Below, piece by piece: positions 33,704 through 39,512 of a stretch of DNA of 39,512 nucleotides. Origin of the DNA: Roseicyclus salinarum (GTDB taxonomy: Bacteria; Pseudomonadota; Alphaproteobacteria; Rhodobacterales; Rhodobacteraceae); assembly GCF_029624655.1 (NCBI RefSeq), contig NZ_JARRSA010000036.1, positions 1 through 39,512 of the forward strand, given 5' to 3'. Numbering within the stretch: position 1 is the first letter of the stretch; each line of letters starts with the position of its first letter. The notes below the pieces were generated by a model. The model was not told where the DNA came from. It made no database searches and saw only the letters and a program-made list of their open reading frames with translations. Position numbers and translations under genes: made by a program.

Positions 33704-34324
33704 TCACCCCCAACCGTAGTTGAAGCTGACGCTGACCCGGTCGTTCTCGTCCATGTTCATCGGGACTTCATGGCGGAGCCAGGATTCCCACAGGAGCACG
33801 TCACCCGTCACCGGTCCCGGATAGACGAACGACCGAAGTTCCTCGCGCGCGGTCTTCCGGCGGTTCGGCGCGGCCATCATCATCGCGTGGCGCGGATCCT
33901 CCAGCTTGATCGACTTCGCGCCCGGCGGGACCTGCACATAGGTCGTCCCCGAGATCACCGAATGGGGGTGGATGTGGCTGGTGTGGATGCCGCCCTCGGG
34001 CAGGATGTTGATCCAGATGTCCTCGAGCTTCAGCGGCTTGCCCTCGAGGTCGAACTCGAGGTCCTCGGCAAAGGCCGCGACATGGGCGTCGAGCGCCTCG
34101 ACCAGCGTGCCGAAGATCGGGAAGCGCCACGGCAGGTCGGTCAGCGAAGCATAGGACGTATAGCCGGGATAGCCGTTTTCCTCGCACCAGTCCTGCCCCG
34201 CCTCGTCGTCCTCGGCGATCGAGAAGCACGACGCGTTCAGTTCGTCCTCGTCCACTGCGGGGCCGAGTTCGGCCAGCTTCGCGTGGTAGAGGCGGGTGAC
34301 GAAGAGGGATCTGATGTTTGCCAT
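33704..34324 (-). CDS. putative 2-oxoglutarate/Fe(II)-dependent oxygenase (TIGR02466/PF13759-like)
   Basis: A 206-aa single-domain protein with a jelly-roll oxygenase pattern. IWINILPEGGIHTSHIHPHSVISGTTYVQVP (about 103-133) holds candidate iron ligands His117/His119. KSIKLEDPR follows, GDVLLWESWLRHEVPMN has the distal ligand His185, and DRVSVSFNY has the Arg196/Ser198 pair expected to bind 2-oxoglutarate. That matches the putative 2OG oxygenase family TIGR02466; the substrate is unknown. The gene lies directly downstream of rplP, behind a terminator-like hairpin, and before rpmC. There is no Shine-Dalgarno sequence before ATG 34324, and a promoter-like element suggests a leaderless mRNA. I infer a ribosome- or translation-related protein substrate. 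Confidence 0.85.
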   Translation of the reverse strand: MANIRSLFVTRLYHAKLAELGPAVDEDELNASCFSIAEDDEAGQDWCEENGYPGYTSYASLTDLPWRFPIFGTLVEALDAHVAAFAEDLEFDLEGKPLKLEDIWINILPEGGIHTSHIHPHSVISGTTYVQVPPGAKSIKLEDPRHAMMMAAPNRRKTAREELRSFVYPGPVTGDVLLWESWLRHEVPMNMDENDRVSVSFNYGWG

Positions 34325-34330
34325 ATGCGC

Positions 34331-34359
34331 GGTTTAGGCCGGCCCGTGGCCCGCCGCAA
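34331..34359 (-). promoter_or_regulatory. candidate leaderless promoter of the oxygenase gene
   Basis: TTGCGG (34359-34354), 17-nt spacer and TAAACC (34336-34331) on the minus strand. The -10 ends 6 nt before the ATG, so transcription would begin about at the A of the start codon. The -10 is a weak match. Confidence 0.35.
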
Positions 34360-34374
34360 TGGCGCTGTCACGCA

Positions 34375-34403
34375 TGAAGAAGCCCCCGGACTATGCCGGG
34401 GGC
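34375..34403 (-). terminator. terminator after rplP
   Basis: GCCCCCGG-ACTATG-CCGGGGGC (34382-34403) is an 8-bp perfect stem, followed on the minus strand by TTCTTC. The U-tract is interrupted, so termination may be partial. It sits 46 nt after the rplP stop. Confidence 0.65.
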
Positions 34404-34448
34404 CTTCGATTTCGATGGCGAGGGTCGGACGCCGGGGCGTCCCGGCCC

Positions 34449-34862
34449 TTACCAGTCTTCGCGGACCACGGTGCGCGTCTTGATCGGCAGCTTCATCGCC
34501 GCGAGGCGCAGGGCCTCACGGGCGACCGCCTCGGACACGCCGTCGATCTCGAACATCACGCGGCCGGGCTTGACCTTGCAGGCCCAGAAATCGACCGAGC
34601 CCTTGCCCTTGCCCATGCGGACTTCGACCGGCTTCGACGTGACCGGCGTGTCCGGGAAGATCCGGATCCAGACGCGGCCCTGACGCTTCATGTGACGCGT
34701 CATGGCACGACGTGCGGCTTCGATCTGGCGTGCCGTGACCCGCTCGGGCTGGAGCGCCTTGAGGCCGAAGGTGCCGAAGTTCAGGTCGGACCCGCCCTTG
34801 GCCTCGCCGCGGATGCGGCCCTTCTGCATCTTGCGGAATTTGGTGCGCTTAGGTTGCAGCAT
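34449..34862 (-). CDS. rplP: 50S ribosomal protein L16
   Basis: A 137-aa protein near the peptidyl-transferase centre and A-site tRNA. It starts [24 protein letters not shown]; residues 78-92 read [17 protein letters not shown], where Arg82 corresponds to E. coli Arg81, the residue hydroxylated by the 2OG oxygenase Ycf[28 protein letters not shown] completes the fold. The next gene downstream is itself a putative 2OG oxygenase. Confidence 0.98.
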   Translation of the reverse strand: MLQPKRTKFRKMQKGRIRGEAKGGSDLNFGTFGLKALQPERVTARQIEAARRAMTRHMKRQGRVWIRIFPDTPVTSKPVEVRMGKGKGSVDFWACKVKPGRVMFEIDGVSEAVAREALRLAAMKLPIKTRTVVREDW

Positions 34863-34875
34863 CTTCTCTCACTCC

Positions 34876-35579
<704 letters not shown>

Positions 35580-35580
<1 letters not shown>

Positions 35581-35960
35581 TAGGCAGTCTCCTCGACCTG
35601 GCGGACCTTGATGGTCAACTCGCTGAAGGGCTTGTTGATGCGACCGAACCGGCCACGCGCCCGGGGACGGCCCCGCTTCATCACGAGGTTCTTGCCGACA
35701 TAGGCCTCGGCGACGACCAGTTCGTCGACGTCGAGCCCGTGGTTGTTCTCGGCGTTGGCGATGGCCGACTGAAGGCACTTCTTCACGTCGCCGGCGATGC
35801 GCCGCTTCGAGAAGGTCAGGTCGTTCAGCGCCTTCTCGACCTTCTTGCCGCGGATCAGGGCGGCGACGAGGTTCAGCTTCTGGGGGCTCGTGCGCAGCAT
35901 GCGGAGCTTCGCCATCGCCTCGTTGTCCGCCACGCGGCGGGGATTCTTATCCTTGCCCAT
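35580..35960 (-). CDS. rplV: 50S ribosomal protein L22
   Basis: A 126-aa protein whose beta-hairpin lines the exit tunnel. Motifs: [61 protein letters not shown], and the tunnel hairpin region [29 protein letters not shown] short N-terminal extension ([14 protein letters not shown]) precedes the core. It lies 3 nt after rpsS. Confidence 0.98.
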
Positions 35961-35963
35961 GGC

Positions 35964-36242
35964 TTACTTCCTCTTGGCTTTCTTGTCGGCCGCGTGGCCG
36001 TAATAGGTCCGCGTCGGCGAATATTCCCCGAACTTCTGGCCGATCATGTCCTCGGACACGTTGACCGGGACATGCTTGTGCCCGTTGTAGACCCCGAAGG
36101 TGAGGCCCACGAACTGGGGAAGGATGGTGGAACGGCGCGACCAGATCTTGATGACGTCGTTGCGGCCCGATTCGCGGGCTTTCTCGGCCTTCTTGAGGAC
36201 GTAGGAGTCGACAAAAGGCCCTTTCCAGACAGAGCGTGCCAT
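35964..36242 (-). CDS. rpsS: 30S ribosomal protein S19
   Basis: A 92-aa head protein near the A site. It begins [80 protein letters not shown], the classic S19 sequence. It lies 3 nt after rplB and 3 nt before rplV. Confidence 0.98.
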   Translation of the reverse strand: MARSVWKGPFVDSYVLKKAEKARESGRNDVIKIWSRRSTILPQFVGLTFGVYNGHKHVPVNVSEDMIGQKFGEYSPTRTYYGHAADKKAKRK

Positions 36243-36245
36243 GTC

Positions 36246-37088
36246 TTAGCGTCCCTTCTTCCTGGCGTGCCGCGAGCGGATGATCAGCTTCTGCGACGCC
36301 TTGTTCTTGTCGCGGGTGCGACGGCCCTTGGTGTCCTTGCCCCAGGGCGTGACCGGCGTGCGGCCGCCCGAGGTCCGGCCCTCGCCACCGCCGTGCGGGT
36401 GGTCGATCGGGTTCATCGCGACACCGCGCACGGAAGGCCGCTTGCCCATGTGGCGGGTGCGGCCGGCCTTGCCGATGTTCTGGTTCGAGTTGTCGGGGTT
36501 CGAAACGGCACCGACGGTCGCCATGCACTCCTGACGCACCAGGCGAAGCTCGCCCGAGGACAGGCGGATCTGGGCGTAGCCGCCGTCACGGCCGACGAAC
36601 TGGGCGTAGGTGCCAGCGGCCCGCGCGATCTGGCCGCCCTTGCCGGGCTTCAGCTCGATATTGTGGACGATCGTGCCGATCGGCATCCCCGAGAACGGCA
36701 TCGCGTTGCCCGGCTTGATGTCGGCCTTCGCGCTCGCCACCACTGTGTCGCCGATGGCGAGACGCTGCGGCGCGAGGATGTAGGCCTGTTCGCCGTCATG
36801 ATAGCGGATCAGCGCGATGAATGCGGTCCGGTTGGGATCGTACTCGATCCGCTCGACCAGCGCCGGAACGTCGAACTTCGTGCGCTTGAAATCGACGATG
36901 CGATAGAGACGCTTCGCCCCGCCACCGCGGCGTCGTGCGGTGATCCGTCCGGTATTGTTCCGGCCGCCGTTCTTCGTCAGACCCTCGGTGAGGCTCTTGA
37001 CCGGACGACCTTTCCAAAGCTCCGAACGGTCGATCAGCACCAGCCCGCGCTGGCCCGGCGTCGTCGGCTTGTACGACTTGAGTGCCAT
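36246..37088 (-). CDS. rplB: 50S ribosomal protein L2
   Basis: A 280-aa protein required for subunit association and peptidyl transfer. It starts [36 protein letters not shown]. The SH3-like and OB domains follow, and the C-terminus has [22 protein letters not shown], including the conserved His in HPHGGGEG (His229 in E. coli). ATG 37088 follows ACAGGAAGC; the in-frame extension to 37178 is not conserved. Confidence 0.98.
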   Translation of the reverse strand: MALKSYKPTTPGQRGLVLIDRSELWKGRPVKSLTEGLTKNGGRNNTGRITARRRGGGAKRLYRIVDFKRTKFDVPALVERIEYDPNRTAFIALIRYHDGEQAYILAPQRLAIGDTVVASAKADIKPGNAMPFSGMPIGTIVHNIELKPGKGGQIARAAGTYAQFVGRDGGYAQIRLSSGELRLVRQECMATVGAVSNPDNSNQNIGKAGRTRHMGKRPSVRGVAMNPIDHPHGGGEGRTSGGRTPVTPWGKDTKGRRTRDKNKASQKLIIRSRHARKKGR

Positions 37089-37183
37089 GCTTCCTGTCTT
37101 CCGTTTGCTTTGCGGGTCCGCGCCGTCGTGGCGCTTTCCCTGTGGGTGAAGGGCCCCGAAGGTCCCCGTATGGTTCAAATGCG

Positions 37184-37209
37184 ACGGCCCCGGGTGAGTC
37201 CGGGGCCGT
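37184..37209 (-). terminator. 10-bp hairpin between rplW and rplB
   Basis: ACGGCCCCGG (37184-37193) pairs perfectly with CCGGGGCCGT (37200-37209) around GTGAGT, starting about 17 nt after the rplW stop. On the minus strand CGCATTTGAACC follows, so at most weak termination is expected. It sits in an unusually long 138-nt gap. Confidence 0.55.
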
Positions 37210-37226
37210 GCGGATGTCGCGACCTA

Positions 37227-37523
37227 TTAAAGACCGGTCGAGACGTCAATGGTGTTGCCCTCTTCGAGGGTCACATAGGCCTTCTTCACGTCCTTCCGGG
37301 TGCCCTTGATGCCCCGGAAGCGCTTGTTCTTGCCCTTGGTGATGGTCGTGTTCACGGCCTTCACCTTCACGCCGAACAGCGTTTCCACCGCTTCCTTGAT
37401 CTGCGGCTTGTTCGCGTCGATGGCGACCTCGAAGACGACGGCGCCATGCTCGGATGCCATCGTCGACTTCTCGGTGATGATCGGCTTGCGGATCACGTCG
37501 TAGTGTTGGGGCTTCACGCTCAT
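37227..37523 (-). CDS. rplW: 50S ribosomal protein L23
   Basis: A 98-aa protein at the tunnel exit, the main docking site for trigger factor and SRP. It has [52 protein letters not shown] and the loop [27 protein letters not shown]. The start overlaps rplD in ATGA. Confidence 0.98.
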   Translation of the reverse strand: MSVKPQHYDVIRKPIITEKSTMASEHGAVVFEVAIDANKPQIKEAVETLFGVKVKAVNTTITKGKNKRFRGIKGTRKDVKKAYVTLEEGNTIDVSTGL

Positions 37524-38140
37524 TGCAGACGCGCCTCCAGCGCTTCGAGACCGGCCTTGGTGATCACCAGGGTGTCCCGCTTGAGGATGTCGTAGACGTT
37601 CGCGCCCATCGACGGCAGCACGTCGATGCCTTCGATGTTGCGTGCCGCCAGGACGAAGTTCTCGTCCACGACGGCGCCGTCGATGATGAGCGCGCGCTTC
37701 CAGCCGAGCTCGCGGACCTGCTTGGCAAGCGTGCTCGTCTTCGCGGTCTCGACCTTCGCCGCCTCGATCACGACAAGCTCGCCCGCCGCCATCTTGGCGG
37801 ACAGCGCGTGCTTGAGGCCCAGCTTGCGGAACTTCTTGGGAAGCTCGTGCGCGTGGCTGCGCGGGGTCGGGCCCTTGTAGACGCCACCCTTGCGGAAGAT
37901 CGGCGCGTTCCGGTCACCGTGGCGTGCGCCGCCGGTGCCCTTCTGGCGATAGATCTTCTTGGTCGAGTAGCTCGTCTCGGAGCGGGTCTTGACCTTGTGC
38001 GTGCCGGCCTGCGCCTTGTTGCGCTGCCAGCGGACGACGCGGTGCAGGATGTCCGCGCGCGGCTCGAGCCCGAAGATGTCGTCGCCGAGCTCGACCGAAC
38101 CGGCCTTGCCGCCGTCCAGCTTGATCACGTCGAGTTTCAT
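37520..38140 (-). CDS. rplD: 50S ribosomal protein L4
   Basis: A 206-aa protein whose extended loop reaches the exit tunnel. The loop reads [48 protein letters not shown]; the globular part ends with [36 protein letters not shown]. In E. coli L4 also represses the S10 operon through its leader. Both ends overlap neighbours by 4 nt. Confidence 0.98.
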   Translation of the reverse strand: MKLDVIKLDGGKAGSVELGDDIFGLEPRADILHRVVRWQRNKAQAGTHKVKTRSETSYSTKKIYRQKGTGGARHGDRNAPIFRKGGVYKGPTPRSHAHELPKKFRKLGLKHALSAKMAAGELVVIEAAKVETAKTSTLAKQVRELGWKRALIIDGAVVDENFVLAARNIEGIDVLPSMGANVYDILKRDTLVITKAGLEALEARLQ

Positions 38141-38979
38141 TCCTCACCGTCCTTCTTCTCGGCTTCGATGTCGGCCTCGGCCTCCTTCAGAGCCTCGGCT
38201 TCTGCTGCGGCCTGCTCCTCGGCGAGGCGCTGTGCCTCGGCCTCGGCCTCGGCTGCGGCCAGCGCGGCTGCTTCCTCGGCGGCTTTCGCAGCTTCGTCGG
38301 CGGCGGAGCGCAGCGCGGCGGGCAGGATCGCGTTCTCGGGGAACGCCTTCTTCACGGCGTCCTTCACCGTGACCCAGCCGCCCTTCGATCCGGGAACGGC
38401 GCCCTTGACCATGATCAGGCCGCGGTCGGCGTCGGTGCGCACGACCTGCAGGTTCTGCGTGGTCACGCGGGCCGCGCCCATGTGTCCGGCCATCTTCTTG
38501 CCCTTGAACACGCGGCCGGGGTCCTGACACTGACCGGTGGAGCCGTGCGACCGGTGGCTGATCGACACGCCGTGCGAAGCGCGGAGACCGCCGAAGTTGT
38601 GCCGCTTCATGGCACCGGCGAAGCCCTTGCCGATCGAGGTGCCCGTCACGTCGACGTACTGACCCTCGAAGTAGTGGTCCGCGATGATCTCCTCGCCGAC
38701 GGCCAGGAGGTTGTCGGGATCGACGCGGAACTCGGCCAGCTTGCGCTTCGGCTCGACCGACGCCTTGGCGAAGACGCCGCGCATCGGGGCCGAGACCCGC
38801 TTGACCTTCGCCGTGCCGGCGCCGAGCTGAACGGCCGAATAGCCATCCTTCTCGGCCGTCCGCTGCGCGACGACCTGAAGCTTGTCGAGTTGAAGGACGG
38901 TCACGGGAACCTGCTTCCCGTCCTCCATGAACAGCCGGGTCATGCCCAGCTTCCTTGCGATGACGCCAGAGCGCAACAT
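38137..38979 (-). CDS. rplC: 50S ribosomal protein L3 with a long Ala/Glu C-terminal extension
   Basis: A 280-aa L3, against about 209 in E. coli. The core begins [17 protein letters not shown], and [42 protein letters not shown] contains Gln150, the residue methylated by PrmB in E. coli. The core ends near 215. Residues 222-280 are Ala/Glu-rich and predicted to form a charged helix or coiled coil, ending [12 protein letters not shown] 38979 is fixed by homology; the extension to 39111 is not. It overlaps rplD by 4 nt. Confidence 0.97.
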   Translation of the reverse strand: MLRSGVIARKLGMTRLFMEDGKQVPVTVLQLDKLQVVAQRTAEKDGYSAVQLGAGTAKVKRVSAPMRGVFAKASVEPKRKLAEFRVDPDNLLAVGEEIIADHYFEGQYVDVTGTSIGKGFAGAMKRHNFGGLRASHGVSISHRSHGSTGQCQDPGRVFKGKKMAGHMGAARVTTQNLQVVRTDADRGLIMVKGAVPGSKGGWVTVKDAVKKAFPENAILPAALRSAADEAAKAAEEAAALAAAEAEAEAQRLAEEQAAAEAEALKEAEADIEAEKKDGEE

Positions 38980-38993
38980 GGTGGTAGCCCCCC

Positions 38994-39308
38994 TCAAACC
39001 TTGATCTCGACGTCCACGCCGGCGGCGAGGTCGAGCTTCATGAGCGCGTCCACCGTCTGCGGGGTCGGATCGACGATGTCGAGAAGACGCTTGTGCGTCC
39101 GGATCTCCCACTGGTCGCGCGACTTCTTGTCGACGTGCGGACCGCGGAGAACGGTGAACTTCTCGATCTTGTTGGGAAGCGGGATCGGCCCGCGGACCTG
39201 CGCGCCCGTACGCTTCGCGGTGTTCACGATCTCCTGCGTGGAGGCGTCGAGAACCCGGTAGTCGAACGCCTTGAGGCGGATCCGGATGTTCTGGCTGGCA
39301 ATCGCCAT
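38994..39308 (-). CDS. rpsJ: 30S ribosomal protein S10 (NusE)
   Basis: A 104-aa head protein that also acts as NusE in antitermination. It reads [78 protein letters not shown], the standard sequence. GAAAGGAAAAG precedes the ATG. It opens the S10 operon, 167 nt after tuf. Confidence 0.98.
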   Translation of the reverse strand: MAIASQNIRIRLKAFDYRVLDASTQEIVNTAKRTGAQVRGPIPLPNKIEKFTVLRGPHVDKKSRDQWEIRTHKRLLDIVDPTPQTVDALMKLDLAAGVDVEIKV

Positions 39309-39389
39309 GTGCTTTTCCTTTCAGTTGAGAGGAGGGGCGCGCCGCGACCCTCGTCGAACCGGTTTCATTTTGCGCCGGGCTGGATACCG

Positions 39390-39422
39390 GCGAAGGCCGC
39401 GCTCGTATCGCGCGACCTTCGC
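39390..39422 (-). promoter_or_regulatory. strong hairpin in the tuf-rpsJ gap (candidate S10 leader) with overlapping promoter-like bases
   Basis: On the minus strand GCGAAGGTCGCGC pairs with GCGCGGCCTTCGC around GATACGA: 13 bp with one U-G that is a C-A mismatch on the other strand. A possible promoter TTGAAC (39430-39425) -N17- TACGAG (39407-39402) overlaps it, so it is unsettled whether the stem is in RNA begun here or only in tuf readthrough. Confidence 0.5.
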
Positions 39423-39437
39423 ATGTTCAAGGGGTCA

Positions 39438-39462
39438 TCGGAGGCTCTTTCGAGCTCTCCGA
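39438..39462 (-). terminator. hairpin after tuf
   Basis: On the minus strand TCGGAG-A-GCTC-GAAA-GAGC-CTCCGA forms a stem with one bulged A and a GNRA (GAAA) tetraloop, 13 nt after the tuf stop. There is no U-tract, so readthrough into rpsJ is likely. Confidence 0.5.
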
Positions 39463-39475
39463 CGGAGGCCGTCGA

Positions 39476-39512
39476 TCACTCGATGATCTTCGACACGACG
39501 CCGGCGCCGACC
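39476..39512 (-). CDS. tuf: elongation factor Tu, C-terminal end only (partial)
   Basis: The last 11 codons of a gene that continues beyond the right edge. They translate to VGAGVVSKIIE followed by TGA, the invariant C-terminus of bacterial EF-Tu. Position directly before rpsJ is the usual str/S10 junction. Only the fragment is visible, so nothing can be said about the rest of the gene. Confidence 0.9.
   Translation of the reverse strand, partial: VGAGVVSKIIE

Overview
The window is a chromosomal segment of a GC-rich alphaproteobacterium, most likely a member of the Rhodobacterales/Rhodobacteraceae. The evidence is a four-gene BztABCD/AapJQMP-type amino-acid ABC transporter, an ATP12-family F1 assembly chaperone, rpmH-rnpA-yidD leading to yidC-MOSC-engB, and an S10-spc-alpha ribosomal superoperon with adk directly after secY and no infA or rpmJ before rpsM. 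No insertion sequence, phage gene, CRISPR array or integrase was seen. Species cannot be named from the sequence alone.

Region 1 (1-4500): a TVP38/TMEM64 membrane protein, a mercuric-reductase-like FAD/NAD(P) disulfide oxidoreductase and a two-TM sensor histidine kinase run in one direction. They are followed by tRNA-Arg(ACG) with its own promoter and a GNAT acetyltransferase on the other strand. Region 2 (4500-13750, + strand): rpmH, rnpA, yidD, ttcA, a membrane-anchored EAL protein with a degenerate GGDEF domain, yidC, a MOSC protein, engB, argB, a ferredoxin-like protein and a SixA-type phosphatase. Several of these overlap by 4-8 nt. The run closes with a 16-bp perfect hairpin shared with the convergent transporter operon. 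Two copies of an identical 24-nt motif lie just 3' of engB and of the SixA gene.

Region 3 (13754-18773, - strand): bztA-bztB-bztC-bztD, the binding protein first, preceded by a candidate promoter with paired GCCC-N3-GGGC dyads. Region 4 (18774-23075, - strand): rarA, crcB, an RluA-family pseudouridine synthase, a HAD phosphatase and the ATP12 chaperone form one tight run, the last four joined by 4-nt overlaps.

Region 5 (23076-39512, - strand): tuf (3' end only), rpsJ-rplC-rplD-rplW-rplB-rpsS-rplV-rpsC-rplP, then a putative 2-oxoglutarate/Fe(II) oxygenase gene, rpmC-rpsQ-rplN-rplX-rplE-rpsN-rpsH-rplF-rplR-rpsE-rpmD, then an unrecognised small SpoIIAA/STAS-like gene, rplO-secY-adk, and rpsM-rpsK-rpoA-rplQ. 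Two non-ribosomal genes sit inside the superoperon. Each follows a terminator-like hairpin, and each is followed by a TTGnnn-N17-TATACG promoter that restarts ribosomal transcription. The oxygenase lies next to the L16 gene, whose product is a known substrate of another 2OG oxygenase (YcfD) in E. coli; this makes it a good candidate for an undescribed ribosome-modifying enzyme. Most gaps over 100 nt in this cluster also hold a strong hairpin. In two of them the only non-Watson-Crick pair is a G-U that exists only on the transcribed strand, which points to functional RNA structure.

Gene calls for conserved families are secure. Promoters, operators and RNA structures were read by eye and remain predictions.
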